NCBI GenBank assembly: GCA_009760855.2
Contig: WPIO01000022.1
Span: 4,474,501 to 4,538,500, forward strand
From: Cristatella mucedo
Lineage: Eukaryota; Bryozoa; Phylactolaemata; Cristatellidae
DNA length: 64,000 nucleotides
Reading direction: 5' to 3'
Made by a program: the position numbers and the translations under genes. Under the pieces are notes generated by a model. It was not told the DNA's origin, did no database searches, and was given only the letters and a program-made list of their open reading frames with translations. Shown here in pieces: positions 1-11,692 of the stretch; position 1 is the first letter of the stretch, and every line of letters starts with the position of its first letter.

Positions 1-2
1 AT

Positions 3-131
3 CGTCGGTTCACCACCCAAATTATAGCGCTAGAAGCAGCACTGGATCAACTGGAGCTAAAAACGAGGCTGCGGCGAGCTCACCGCAGAAGCATAATGGG
101 AAATACAGCTAATTATGCTGCCGTACATTAG
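3..131 (+). CDS. Possible C-terminal coding exon entering from the left edge
   Basis: A reading frame is open from the window edge to a TAG at 129-131 (43 codons). The predicted peptide is helical and charged (segment ALEAALDQLELKTRLRRAHRR) and ends in NYAAVH. It looks more like protein than the neighbouring sequence, but I recognise no family. It may be the last exon of a gene to the left or a transposon remnant. Nothing upstream is visible, so the call rests on the open frame and residue composition alone. Confidence 0.2.
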   Translation, partial: RRFTTQIIALEAALDQLELKTRLRRAHRRSIMGNTANYAAVH

Positions 132-309
132 TGGTACGTGAGACAGAAATTCGAGACAAGCACGAACTTCTCTGTGTAATCTATCTCTACAAAAAGCTTG
201 GTCTGTTAGCTCGTTAGTTGGTCTGTTAGTTAATTAGGTAGTCAGTTGTCCATCGCTGACGTAATGTCTACATAGAGTCCTTGGGGTGCACACGCTTATA
301 GACCTTTTG

Positions 310-2165
310 TATGCTCTAATAATAATACATTTGTATAGTGCAGAGAATTTAATCTCTTTCTAGTCACTTTTCCTTTGCTGTAAAGGAAGCACGATCGAAT
401 GGTTAAGTGGCAGAGTGCTCAGTGTCTACAACATAACAAGGTTAGAGATGACAGGCACAGGGTCAGCATGAAAATATGGTTAGTGGCAGAATGCACAGTG
501 TCAGCACGCACCAACGCACAAAGAACGAATCGCATGGAACCACTAAATGCAGTGATACATATAGATGTATTTTTAGCTTTTTTTTAAATCTCGTCAAGTC
601 AGGGGATGTTGTGACGTCATTCGGGAGTGAGTTCTGGGCTTTGGGAGCATACAAACTAAAGGCTCGGCCTCAAAGGATTTGTGGCTCGTACGAGATGTGG
701 CTAAATGATTGGATTAAGAAAAGCGGGTGGTACGCAGGCTGCCGGTTGGGGGAATAGATCCGATAGGTAGACTGGAGCCAAAGAATAGAGGGACGTAAAA
801 GTAACTAACAGAATCTTGAAGTCTATGCGCTGCTTGGCTGGGAGCTAATGCAGGTCGGCGAGAAGTGGTGCGATGTTGCAACTGTGACGCTCACGACAGT
901 CAAGCTTAGCCTCAGAGTTTTGCACCAACTGTAAGCGCTTGATAGCACAGACCAATAGACCAATAAGTAGTAAGCTGCAGAAGTCGAGAGGGGATGTCAC
1001 AAATGCATGGACCAATTTATGTTTAGTATCCCTGTCTAAGTAAGCCCGAATTTTAGCAATGTCATGTACCTGAAAGTAGGAAGACTTGACTGTGGAGCTG
1101 ATATGTCGTCTAGTGCAAGGTCACTGGAACAGGACACCTATATTTCGTGCAAATGCAACAAGCGATATGCTGGCAGAGCCGCACTTGAGCTTTAAGCTTT
1201 CCATTTTCTGGATCCCACTTGATTTGCCCAAAACTGGTAAGTTGGTTGGTTTTATCGTTATTAAGTTTCAGAAAGTTTGCTGTCATCCATGTGTGGATGA
1301 CGTCATCATGCCATCAGCTCAGGGAGTGGAGAGAATTCGACGTGCTGGAAGGCTGGGAGAAGTCAAAGCAGAGCCCTGAGATACCCCATACTTCAGAAGC
1401 TCCTCGGTAGATCTTTGTCCATGCACAACAATACTCTGGAGTCTTCCAGTGAGATATGACCTGAGCCATTGTAGTGCCGTGTCAGTAATGCCCAGGCGAG
1501 ATGCGACACTCTCGAGAGGCTAATGACGTAGTTACAATGTTAGTTATGCATGGCAGCAGCAGATCTATGTATCGTAGAAGCAGAAAAATGGGAATAAGGT
1601 CTAGAGGACAAGTTTTATTCTTTGATCGGGATACGAGCTTCAGGATGATGTCACTCGTGGCCTACTTGAATATAGACATTGAAGTGCTGTCAGAATTGAG
1701 GGATAGGAGTCCAGAGAGGATGCTGTCGCTTCTAGGGAGAGACTCCCTGACCATGTCTATCTTGTTGACAAATACGCTAGAGAAGCGATCAACAAGATCA
1801 CCACAAGGATCACTAAGTAAGGAGCTAACCTGGGAGAGGTTAAGGAAATGGTTGGTTGCAGACATCAGCCTTTTTGGATTGTGCATCTGCAATTCAACAA
1901 TGTTTTCTTTTTACAGAAGCTAAGCCTTAGCCTTTGCAAGGATTAATTGTTATGATCTACAGTAGTCCTCGTATGCCAGTCGATGGGTTTTCAGTCCTGA
2001 TCTTTTGTATGCTTTTACAAGCTTGCACTTAGCAGACCTAGCGGATTTAACGTCTGCGGTAAACCATAGGCGGCGTGGGCGAGGGCGCGTAGTGCGCCTA
2101 GTCAGAGGTGCAAACTCAACGAGCATGTAAGCTAGAGTCGTGCTGTAGAATTCTAACAATGATTA
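310..2165 (-). mobile_element. LINE-B (CR1/L2-like non-LTR retrotransposon), 5'-truncated, decayed
   Basis: Read on the minus strand, this copy runs from the linker between endonuclease and RT down to the 3' end. Residue blocks seen in order: a linker with FAPLTRRTTRPRPRRLWFT (about 2110-2050), the pre-RT block ending SRSKNKTCPLDLIP (about 1890-1590), an RT block GITDTALQWLRSYL followed by KYGVSQGSAL (about 1500-1380), a WMTANFLKLNNDKTN block (about 1290-1220), and the C-terminal LWNSLP-type domain. The 3' untranslated part ends in the family's AGAGATT stem-loop near 330-370 and an ATT-rich tail. Frameshifts and stops break every block, so it cannot move itself. Confidence 0.85.
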
Positions 2166-2295
2166 CAGGCTGAAAGGGGATTGAGCAACAATGGCGAAGA
2201 AGATATTCTCGCGCGGACAGCATCGTTGTTAAAGGTATTCAGATTTTGCGATTCACAGGTAACTTTAGATTCGGAGGAGATGCTGACCAATAATG

Positions 2296-2296
<1 letters not shown>

Positions 2297-2390
<94 letters not shown>

Positions 2391-2481
2391 CTCGGTCTCT
2401 CTCCGTCTCTCTCTCCCCTCTCTCTCTCTCATTCTCATTCTCGTTCTCATTCTCATTCTTATTCTCTCCCTCATTCTCATT

Positions 2482-2517
<36 letters not shown>
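2297..2517. repeat. (CT)n microsatellite, pure core then interrupted
   Basis: About 90 bases of pure CT are followed by CT mixed with CATT and CGTT interruptions, then pure CT again. The ORFs predicted here on both strands (Ser-Leu and Arg-Glu repeats) are products of the repeat. Confidence 0.97.
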
Positions 2518-2518
<1 letters not shown>

Positions 2519-3015
2519 GAGACTGTTAATACAGGACCGAATCTCCTTCAGTGATCAGATGAGTTCTGGATTATATACGTTAAACGTATGCATATTCGTG
2601 TTCTGCTGAGATTTATATTCGGTTGAAATTTATGTCGTGTATTTTTATGAGTAGCTTGCAAATATTTTTGCATCGGATTGCTTCTGTCTTATAGGTACAA
2701 TTTTAATTTAATGGTTCCGTCATTGCTTCCGATGTTTACATACCCCATCCTTCAAATTTTGAACATCGATCGATACATTAATAGTAGAAAAACTCATTCT
2801 ATATTTCTTTTAACGAGGAAAGCATGTATTAAACGTATCTACAAAAGATTGTTCTCTTAGCCCTGTTCAAAATTTTTCTCAGCATCGGACTTGGCGATCA
2901 ACCCACGTTAGGCTTCAAACGGAAACGCACAGCAAAGCTGTGGTTTAATCAAATATTTAAATTTACTCCCTCGAAGAAATAAATAGTCGATGCAGTGTTA
3001 TTCTCTTTCCCTGGG
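2518..3015. other. AT-rich unassigned stretch
   Basis: I see no gene, splice signal or recognisable repeat here. The short ORF at 2678-2860 is AT-rich and has no family features. Confidence 0.5.
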
Positions 3016-3017
3016 TA

Positions 3018-3190
3018 TTCGGGTCTTAGCCCACTTTTAAGGCGCTTGCTGTTACACCAACCAGGTAGTGGGTTCAAGCTCTACAGTCGGCGATCCTTTA
3101 CTGCCCACTGAAAGCGGCAGTAGCTAAGTATCTTCTCCAGCTATACAAGTGAGGCTGTTAAATCAGCTAGCCTTTACAGCTATTTGATTA
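3018..3190 (+). mobile_element. SINE-B copy (tRNA-derived), diverged
   Basis: Recognised by the body GGCGATCC...TGCCCACTG...AAGCGGCAGTAGC and the tail CTATACAAGTGAGGCTGTTAAA followed by TCAGCTAG. The B-box position reads GGGTTCAAGCT, a decayed GGTTCRANNCC. The A-box region is poorly preserved. Confidence 0.75.
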
Positions 3191-3429
3191 TGAGCTTTGT
3201 CCCAAACGAACATTACGCGTAGCCTAATTTGAGAGTAGAGAAGTCATGCTCTGCTGAGAGAAATCTCCCTCTGCAGTGTAAATTTAAACCACTGACAAGA
3301 AACTTTTTAAGACGAGTGTCTACCCTGTCTCGTAGCAATCTGAATTCTCGATAGGCATGGCAGACAGTTAAATCCTATGTCTACACTGGAAATATTTTGA
3401 ACGTTGCCACAGTGAATGAGTTTGAGAGT

Positions 3430-4405
3430 CATAGTATAACTTTCGTGGACGGCACAAACCGAACTGCTGCTCATAGGACACCCTAAGCGTGTGGCTGGAT
3501 TAGATGGTTTTGCTCTTCTAATAGGTGATGCTGTCGTGCGACCATCACCACGTGCTCGAAATTTAGGTGTCGTTTTCGACTGCTGCCTAAATTTTAAAAG
3601 CATCACTCAGAAGACTGCTTCTACAGATAGCCATCACGTCCAATCCCCATCCAAGATTAGGAGCTGTCTTCCACAGAGGCTTGCACAAAATTTAACTACC
3701 TCCTTAGTTCTGTCTCGGCTTGATTATTGTAGTTCCCTTTTGGCTGGGCTACCAAAGAAAGCAACTAGGCCATTGCAGCTGGCTATGAATATGGCTGCCA
3801 GGCTAGCCTTCAAGTCCCAGAAGTTTGAGCACGTGTCTCCTTTGCTAAAAGAGCTTGGATGGCTGCCGGTTGATCAACGGATACAGAGCAAAATTCTTAC
3901 GCTGACTCACAAGCCCCGCCCTGGCTTGGCTCCTTCATACCCAAGCTGAACTGCTGCACCAGTTTCAGCCTGTTCGCGCCCTCAGGTCCTGTGTGGAAAA
4001 TAAATTAGCGGTTCCATTCCTCCGCTTAAAGACAGTTGGCGACAGAAGCTTTAGCTCTGCAGGTCCTAGACTATGGAACTCGCTTCCACAATTCTTACGC
4101 AACGACAAATACTCTCCAGCTGCAGACTATGACTCATCCTTTTCAGCGGTCCTGAGCTGCTACTGCCATGCTACTCACTACCTCAACTGCTCTCCTGACT
4201 CTGCTATGCTTCCCACTTTCTCTTTGTTGCGTGAGACGAAGTCTGCAGGCTACCGAATGCGTACCGAAAGCCGCTTAGGCTGTGAGTGCGCTATGCAAAA
4301 CTCGCCTGCGTAACACCCACATAGTCTTTATAGCTTTGTTGAGTTACAGACGGAGATACAGTACTTTACGACATATTCTTTTACCTTCCTCACGTACATA
4401 TATTT
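3430..4405 (+). mobile_element. LINE-A (CR1-like) 3' half
   Basis: The C-terminal part of a CR1-group RT protein reads in near-continuous frames: GDAVVRPSPRARNLGVVFD, then LVLSRLDYCSSLLAGLPKKA, then LLKELGWLPVDQRIQSKIL, then a second frame with FLRLKTVGDRSFSSAGPRLW and NSLPQFLR. These are the motifs that follow the catalytic domain in this superfamily. The copy is 5'-truncated, lacks the RT active site, and carries at least one frameshift near 3945. The 3' end shows the family sequence GAGTGCGCTATGCAAAACTC. Confidence 0.85.
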
Positions 4406-5185
4406 ATTTGCACTTTTCAGCATTAAATAAATGTCCGATGGTTCAGCTAGACGTGTTTTATATTATCTTAAAATAAGCTGCACTGCTTAAGTAGACGTAG
4501 CTTATAGACAGCTCTCATTGAATCTCGCGTGGCGATTACAAGGTACTCGAAAAATTGGCATATGCCCACTGTTAGGGTCGGCTAAGTTTGAAAATCCCGA
4601 GCATATTTTGCGTACCCCACATGTCACCTTTTGTTTATATAGCTCCAGCCCCCTAGGCTCCATACAATCCACAAGCGAGAGACGCTTACTTTTCGTGACT
4701 GTTTCCGGTTTTGTGGCACCCTGCAGCTTGTGCTCATTTTGTAGGAAACTCTGGGTCTCGCGTGTCCCGAGCCGCGATGCACTCTGCACCGCAATCCACC
4801 TGCAAAGAAGAAGCGGCTGCGTTTCCGCCGCGGAGCGGATTCCAGATTCCAGCTGCACCACAGACTGCTCAGACATCCTGAGTCTGTCTTCCACGTCTTC
4901 ACGGCATTTCCCTCTCGCTCCTTCCACAGCACTGCCGCCGTGCTGGCAACTGGTCCGCGGAAGCGTACTTCGATCCGCTCGCTGTAAGTAAGCTCGCTAG
5001 CAAGCTCTTGGCGGCGGCGATCGCAGCAGCCTGGGATGGGGCCCACAGGTTGCTCTCGCTGTACTAGCCATTGGAGATTCGCGAATCGCTCTCTCGCTGC
5101 TGCCATTCAGCTGCCCCCGAATTCCCCGCCTCCGTTTCTCCGTTCGCGAGAGGGCAGCGCGTACCGCCCTGCGCGTCCGCGATAA
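4406..5185. other. GC-rich unassigned stretch
   Basis: The sequence is noticeably more GC- and CpG-rich than its surroundings from about 4700 to 5180. Overlapping ORFs of 100-160 codons on both strands reflect the composition, and none shows a recognisable domain. A TATA-like TTTATATAG lies at about 4632. It could be a promoter or 5' exon region, but nothing proves it. Confidence 0.3.
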
Positions 5186-5187
5186 AT

Positions 5188-5366
5188 GAATAAATCCTAG
5201 CTGATTAAACAGCCTCTTCTTGTATAGCGAAAAAAGAGCCTTCGCGGCTATCACCACCGCTTGCAGTGGCGATAAAGAATCGCCCACCGTAGGAATCGAA
5301 CGCACGACCTCGGGACCGACGTCGTGAAAGCAACCGCCTTACCTAGTGTGCCATCGCGGCTCACCA
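5188..5366 (-). mobile_element. SINE-B copy (tRNA-derived)
   Basis: On the minus strand the 5' part reads GAGCCGCGATGGCACACTAGG (A box), followed by GCGTTCGATTCC (B box). The conserved body GGCGATTC...CACTGCAAGCGGTGGTGATAG and the tail CTATACAAGAAGAGGCTGTT come next. The layout is typical of a tRNA-derived SINE. Confidence 0.88.
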
Positions 5367-5402
5367 TCCCTTTCGTAGGCGAGCCTATCGCCTATCGAAG
5401 GT

Positions 5403-5494
5403 ACTTCAAATGTAAAGCGCCTAGAAAGAAACTAAGTTCTGCGAGAGCGCTTTATCGAGTATTATTATTATTATTATTATTATTATTGTTATAG
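5403..5494 (+). mobile_element. LINE-B 3' terminal stem-loop with (ATT)n tail only
   Basis: Contains TGTAAAGCGCCTAGAAAGAA and GAGAGCGCTTTATCGAG, which pair as a stem, followed by nine or more ATT units. This is the last ~90 bases of LINE-B, either an extremely short insertion or the tail of an otherwise lost element. Confidence 0.75.
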
Positions 5495-5657
5495 TTCTCT
5501 TTGAGGCTGCTCGCGCCCGTGCCCGTCCCACCTGACGAAGCCCTAACAATGGCCGCGGTGCCGTCGGTGCGTTTTTTTGAGACAGCTACTCGTGCCACTA
5601 CTACTCATCGCACGACGACTAATATGGTGCCATTTGTACATATAGGTATACATATAT

Positions 5658-5659
<2 letters not shown>

Positions 5660-5734
<75 letters not shown>

Positions 5735-5745
5735 CATATATTTGT
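5660..5745. repeat. Compound (CA)n(TA)n microsatellite
   Basis: A run of AC dinucleotides changes directly to AT dinucleotides with occasional ATAC interruptions, then fades into TGTACAT-type repeats to about 5800. ORFs rich in His/Thr or Tyr/Ile over this stretch are artefacts. Confidence 0.95.
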
Positions 5746-6282
5746 ACATATTGTACATGTACATATAGCCACATGTACATTTGCACATACATATATGTCA
5801 ACTTTCTGCAAAGGACACAGGACCTCTGTGTAGGCACCACACTTGTACACATAGCAAAAAGTTCAGCACTGCGGCCGGCGTCTGTTTGCATTTACATCAA
5901 ATCTGTTTGTACTTAAATCAAATAAGCAGCCCTTAACAATGCTTTTTGGCTGAGATTTTAGTATTTAGAGTTGAAGGCTTGGGGTTTAGGGTTTTGCTGT
6001 TTGGGGCTGCATATTTTTGCGTCTAGGACTTACGGCTGAAGGTTTCGGATTTGGGTTTTAGGACTTTTGGTTTAAGTGTGCAATTTAGGGTTTAGGATTA
6101 AATGTCGCGGGATCATTGCACGGCCGCATCTGAAAACTAACCAGCCGCTGCCGGTGTGGTCGTGTAGGCGCAGGCATACCGTAAGACGTCGAGCTCCGGC
6201 CTGGGACAAGCCTACGATCCAACCCTCCGACCAACCACAAGACCATGGTTGGTTCATTACCTTGCGTGTCTGATCTTAACGG

Positions 6283-6594
6283 CTCTCTATATCTAACCAC
6301 ATTTAAAAAGAAATTAAAAACGCACCTATTTATGACAGCATTTAGTGGGTCCCTGTGATTCGTCCTTTATGCGTTATGCATGCTGACACTGTGCATGCTA
6401 CCACTAACCACACTTGCATGCTGACCCTTTGCATTCACCCCTAGTCATGTTATTCATGTTGTTTATCAAGCATGATACCACTCACCATTCAATCGTATTT
6501 TATTTGCAACAAATTTGAAGCACCTAGAATTAGATTGAGTTCTCTGAGGGCGCTTTATCAAGTGTATTATTATTATTATTATTATTATTATTTA
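6283..6594 (+). mobile_element. LINE-B 3' end, 5'-truncated
   Basis: Begins within the last coding codons (AACCACATTTAAAAAGAAAT) and continues through the family 3' untranslated region (GACACTGTGCATGCTACCAC, GCATGCTGACCCTTTGCAT). It ends with the AGATTGAGTTCTCTGAGGGC stem-loop and about ten ATT units. Confidence 0.9.
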
Positions 6595-7454
6595 TCTCCA
6601 GTCCTTTGCATATCTTCAGTCAGTGTCATTGAACAACGGAGCTTGCACATTAGGAAGCGCGGCCACCGATGCACGCGCGGCCCGATCCACATTTTGACTA
6701 AGAAACGTAAGAACTCCATTTAGGTAGGGGCTTAGGCACGTCACTGAACTCATTGAATTCAAAGGCTAAAATATCTGCCAAATTTAGCATCAGTTGTCGA
6801 GGCATGATGGCGCTTTTGACAGCACTGATACGAGAGAAATACGAATAGCCCAGATGACTCTTAGCCAGCGGTAGAGACAACTAGCGTAAGCGTATTCGAT
6901 TTAATTTTGGAGCTGGTTGTCGGGGCATGCAGCAACGCCGCGTCAGGACGATATTAGAGGCTTAGCTCAACTTGTCATTGCCCATAAGCATATTTTGTCC
7001 TCGGTAGAACGCGTTGATTTTGAAGGGGCACGATGGTGCTTGGTGGGCAAGTTATTTTGCATTGTCTCTAGCCAGTGCTAGTAATGGCCTGGCTCTGGAT
7101 CGTCGTAGCTTGCTTGTTTTGTAAGGGCTTCTACTTGCTGCGCGAACCACAAGTCAGAAAGTTTCATGTAATACAATATCATCATAAAGTCACAGATTAT
7201 GTATATTTTATTTTCTAACTTCGCAACACGCATCGCCGAGTCCCTAGTCTGGCATGGACACCTCAGGGTAGACAAAGATGGGCGCAGCTGGGATGATTAA
7301 GAGTTTTTGCTCGGCCCGCATTGCAGCGCTCGTTAAGCGCCGTAATTACGCTTTGAGCGTCAATGAGGATCAATGCTGACGCCTTTAGTGAGGGAGCGGA
7401 GCGAAAGCATTTAGTATTATAGCATAAAAGCATCATCGTCTTCAAGAGCTGTCT
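6595..7454. other. Unassigned stretch
   Basis: No domain, splice-bounded ORF or repeat family that I recognise. Minus-strand frames are broken every 60-70 codons. Confidence 0.4.
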
Positions 7455-8450
7455 ATATTTTCAAAGCTTTGTTAAGAAGAAGCCGTCACGTCCGATCTCT
7501 ATATAAGATTAGGAGGTATCTGCCATGGTGGCTTTCAAAAATTGAACTAGCTTTTTGGTTCTGTCTCGGCTAGATTATTGTAATCCCATTTTGGCTGGGC
7601 TACTGGAAAAAAGCCACTAGGCCACTGCAGCTGGCAATGAATATGGCGGCAAGGCTAGTTTAAAAGTCCCAGAGGTTGACCGTGCGTCTCCTTTGCTGAA
7701 GGAGCTTTGATGGCTCTCGGTAAGAAACAATATAATTCATTTTAATGGCGCTCTAGGAGAGCTTAATCTCTATTCAGGCGCTTCACGTGTGCCGCGGGGC
7801 TCGAGCCTTCGACCTCTGACAGACCTTGGTCAGGGCGAGCACCTTAACCGCTGGGTCAAACCAGATCATTTCGGCATGTTTTCAAAATACGGCATCGCTA
7901 ACGGATTATCCTTGATCCGTACAAGTGATTTTTTTGATCAACCAAGCGGGTTGGTCGACGGATGCAGAGTAAAGTTCTTATGCTGACCTACAAAACCTGT
8001 CACGGCTTGGCTCATTCATGCCTCGCTGATCCGCCAGATTCAGCTGAATCTGGTGCCCTCAGGTCCTGTATGGACAATACATTAGCTGTTCCATTCATCC
8101 GCTTAAAGACCACGGGCGATATAAGCTTTAGCCCTAGAGGTCCTAGACTTGTAAACTCACTTCCGCAAATTTTGAATCAAGGGCTGATGCTACTCTCCTG
8201 CTACTGACTATGGCTCATCCTTTTCAGCGGTCCTGAGCCGCTACTTCTATGCTACCCACTACTTTAACTACTTTTTGACTCAGCAATGCTTCGTACTTCC
8301 TCTTTATTGCTTGAGATTACCACTTTATCACTTGAGTCTGCTGGCTTACGAATTCACACTGAAATACACTTAGCCTTGGAGTGTGCCATAGAGAATTCTC
8401 TTGCTTAACACCGACATAGTCTTTGTGGAGTTGCTGAAAGAGATATGCTA
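7455..8450 (+). mobile_element. LINE-A 3' half, interrupted by a SINE
   Basis: Matches the LINE-A copies at 3430 and 47965: VLSRLDYCN, ATRPLQLAMNMAARL, then HGLAHSCLADPP and LRSCMDNTLAVPFIRLKTTG. A SINE-A sits between GATGGCTCTCGG (7711) and the continuation GGTCGACGGATGCAGAG (about 7955), splitting the WLPVDQRIQ codons. Several further stops and frameshifts are present. Confidence 0.85.
7728..7885 (-). mobile_element. SINE-A nested inside LINE-A
   Basis: On the minus strand: TTTGACCCAGCGGTTAAGGT (A box), AGGCTCGAGCCCC (B box, diverged), then a tail with GAAGCGCCTGAATAGAGATT and a closing GCGCC arm. Being nested, it is younger than its LINE-A host. Confidence 0.88.
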
Positions 8451-10700
8451 GAACTGGCGAAGATTGCTTAGCTCATGCAGAGCACTAAATTCGTTTGGCC
8501 AAAGTTTTTTATGTAGTAGCTGCCAATTTTAATTAGCTCAGTGGGATTCTTCATTTCGACAGCCCCTCATTACACCTTCACCTTTTTAAAGAAGTGTTAC
8601 GCTCAATCCTGAAATTCCTTATTTTACGGTATTCTAGTATCAACCTAAGCACCCCAGCTGGGCTTGGAGGAGTGGCGCAATCGTACGATTGACATCCTCC
8701 TGATAGGCATTTTGTCACCGGGAGCCTTTGAATGATCTGAGGCCTCTGGGTTACAGCTTGTAACTATTGTTTCATAAGTGGCTGGGACCTCGCTTCCTGT
8801 AGCGTACAGGAATCGTTATTTGCCCATCAGCCAATTCCACGAGTAGTAGCGGTACTAGTGGCCACTCTAGCTTTCGAACCGGAGGGAAATTCCAGTAATT
8901 CCCGTCGGTAGGAAAGGGACGTCTAGTAGAGGATTTCAGAAAGGACGAGATCGGGTGAGAAGCTTTACATGCAATGGGCATTTCTACGCCGCTTCAAGTT
9001 TCCTTTTTTCAGCATGACATGCACCATGACATGACCATGACAGCAAGGCGTTGCGGTACTGCAGAGCTGCAGAGCTGTGCTGCCTGTACGCGCGCTTTAT
9101 CGTGTCGTGCGTCGCGTGTTCACCATACCTTTCGCTCGCCACGAGCCGCGGCCTTTGAATCGCTTCAAGTCCAAGAAGCAATTACAAAACAACGACGGAA
9201 CTAATCAGTTTTCCCGAATAAGAAATGTCCTGCTGAGCGGCTGTCGTAGCCCAATTTCGCGGGCTGCGGCGTACCGAAGGGTGACGCGGGGGCATATGTC
9301 CCCGAGCGCTGGATCAGGGGGCAGCCAAAATGGTCGCCCAATGCGGGGCCTCCAACTGTGTAGTTTTTGTCCTTGGGCGCACAGTATCCCAGGAACGCCA
9401 CTGCCCGCGAGTGATGCATACGAGATACAAGTCTCCTTCAGCTCACGTGAGCCGGAAAGGGAAGCGTGTGAGTATCGTCTGGCACGCGATATTTCGGAAT
9501 CTGAGAGCCCGTGCTGACAACCGTAGCCGGGCGCCGCGTGGCTGTTGTCGACATCTGACACTGACTAAGGGACACGACTCGTAGGCACAACTCGGGTCTC
9601 GGCATGGAGACAAGCTGGTTTCGGCACTGCATGCGTCGCACCTTATCTACCTAGCATGCAAGTTAGCTTGCTGCCTGCCCGCCAAATTGCCGAGCGCTTG
9701 CACCTACCTAGAAGCAGCTGACTATTACAGCTGATGTGTGCCGGTGTCTCCAGTGGCGTCTGTTCTAGTGGGAGTCTCACGGAGACACAGCTAGCGCTCG
9801 TGCGCGGTAAACGAGACTTTCCTTTATTCCTCTCAACGGCACATATCTATGGGAGCCCAACCAATCGCAGCAGACGACACGAAATACACTCTGCATCGGT
9901 GGCCCGACGCTGTGCTGCTGCAATGGCTCAACTATTGGCCACGCGTTAGGCACGTGCATTAGTGTCAGACGCTTCGCTAATTACAGCAGAAGCAGCAGGC
10001 GTGCACCGCACTGGACATCGGGCTCCTGAACGAGCGATAGTGAAACGCATACGGCTAGATAATGGCGGCACTTGCTGGTTGGCCTGAGCACAGTTAAGGC
10101 AATCGAGACAGCAGAATCTCGCCCCCTCGCACCAATGTCCCCATCGCCTTAGCAACGTCTCTACGATGCATACAGATGAATTAGTTTGCAGCTAATTCAA
10201 TTGGCTGATCTCTCGGCTTGAGCGGTGGGCTGACGTGTTTGGAGCTCGTCTGTGGCCAAGCAATTTGACTTTTCGGCTTTATTAGCTCATCCGAACGGAA
10301 ACTCGCAGGCTCAAGTCGTCGCCCGTATAGTGTTGAGCCGCATTAAGGTAATATTAGGTAAGCAGACGGTAACACTTTTCATGCAATCGAGTGGCCATTT
10401 AACTGAGAACTTGCAGCTGCCGGGTCACTGCTAATGCTTGCTGTCCGTGCATGGTCACCATTTCTATGCTGCCTATGCTGTAATAATTCAAACATCGAGA
10501 CTCACAACACCTGATTAATCTAGCAGCTAGAAGGAAGTGGTTTCAGCAGCTGTTCAATCGTCAGAGAACCCAGCCAGAATATCAAGTCGTCAGTCCGGAG
10601 TTGGCTGCTTGGCCCTTTTCGTGATTACGAGGCCGTCGAAATAAGTAGCCTAGCTTTCCGGATGTACCGGAAATAGGTTAAATGCTCTCCTGAGGAATAT
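8451..10700. other. Unassigned stretch, GC-rich from about 9000 to 10200
   Basis: The GC- and CpG-rich core contains several overlapping 70-146-codon ORFs on both strands (for example 9077-9517 plus, 9205-9561 minus). None has a recognisable domain, and the openness fits the base composition. It may be a CpG-rich promoter or exon region of a gene I cannot identify. Confidence 0.3.
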
Positions 10701-10703
10701 GCG

Positions 10704-10882
10704 GTGAGCCGTGATGGCACATTAGGTAAAGATGTTGCTCTTCACTACCTCGGTCCCGAGGGTTCGAATCATGCGGAGGGCGATCCTGTATTGCCGCTGC
10801 GAGCTTCGGCGATAGCCTTTAAGGTTCTTCTGCCGCTATAAAAAAAACTAGGCTGTTAAATCAGCTAGTATATTGATTAGGG
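10704..10882 (+). mobile_element. SINE-B copy (tRNA-derived)
   Basis: Starts GTGAGCCGTGATGGCACATT with the A-box position at TGGCACATTAGG, then a clean B box GGTTCGAATC at about 10762. The SINE-B body GGCGATCC...TTCGGCGATAGCC follows, with the tail CTAGGCTGTTAAATCAGCTAG. Confidence 0.9.
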
Positions 10883-11130
10883 GTTCCTTTCAATTGGCAG
10901 TGTTAACAGGGAATTATGTAATGCGTATCCAGCAAGAATCTGTCAAAAATGACAAAATGACCGCCGAACTTCTGGGACTTCTAATCCCACCGCTGGGCTA
11001 ACAGACGTAGCTACAGAAAAATTACAGATGCCCTTGAAACGTTGGCGTGCGAAATAAAAGCGACACGCTTACAATGACGACCAAACGCTCTCCACTTTTG
11101 TTTGAGGACAGCATCCGCTTCTTCCTGTAA

Positions 11131-11415
11131 GCCAGCTCGATTCGAGGGCTAAGGAGGAGGATCTCGGAGGATCAATGTCAAAATGTCGGGCGGAAACGCT
11201 TACTCTGCGTGCCCTCAGGTTTCACCGGGCCCGACGACCGTGACTCGGAGCTGGCGTGGCTGACCAAAGCCACGAAGCCTCTGCCTCTGGTCGGCGCATG
11301 CCAGCGACCAATTGACCAATCAGTGGATGCCCACAGAAACGCTCAGTCTGACGCGCTCGGCCGTCAGAATCTGAGTCTAAGCGATCGCATCAGATCTCAC
11401 TCGGTCGTGCTGCTG
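11131..11415 (+). CDS. Possible internal exon, unknown product
   Basis: The frame is open from just after a TAA at 11128-11130 to a consensus 5' splice donor (GAG|GTAAAG) at 11415/11416. No in-frame ATG is present, so if real this is an internal exon or has a further upstream exon. Residues include GFTGPDDRDSELAWL near the middle. The donor leaves phase 0, which matches the acceptor at 11692. I recognise no family. Confidence 0.22.
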
Positions 11416-11692
11416 GAGGTAAAGCCTTCTCGCGCCTTCAGATCCCCCAGCCCGGGGAGAATGGATGCAGTGCCGATTTCTTTAGATTAGAAAGTGCCAT
11501 AGGTTGCAGAAACTTCGGCTCTCCGAGTCGAAGACTTCGCAGCTCACGCCCACAACTGCAGTGCCACCTCGACTCCTCCTCCTCCTTATATTTTGATGCA
11601 GGCTCCGCCGGTCCTACCATGCTGCACGTAAGCTATATAATTCCTCCAAATTCAACTCAGCTGTGCTTTTATTACTCCTTTTGCTTTTAGGG

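Noticed and set aside
2181-2529. Ser/Leu- and Arg/Glu-repeat ORFs
   Set aside because: Translation of a CT microsatellite.
4502-5106. Overlapping 140-160-codon ORFs in GC-rich DNA
   Set aside because: Open on both strands because of composition; no domain, signal peptide or splice support.
5501-5891. His/Thr/Tyr/Val-repeat ORFs on both strands
   Set aside because: Translation of the CA/TA microsatellite.
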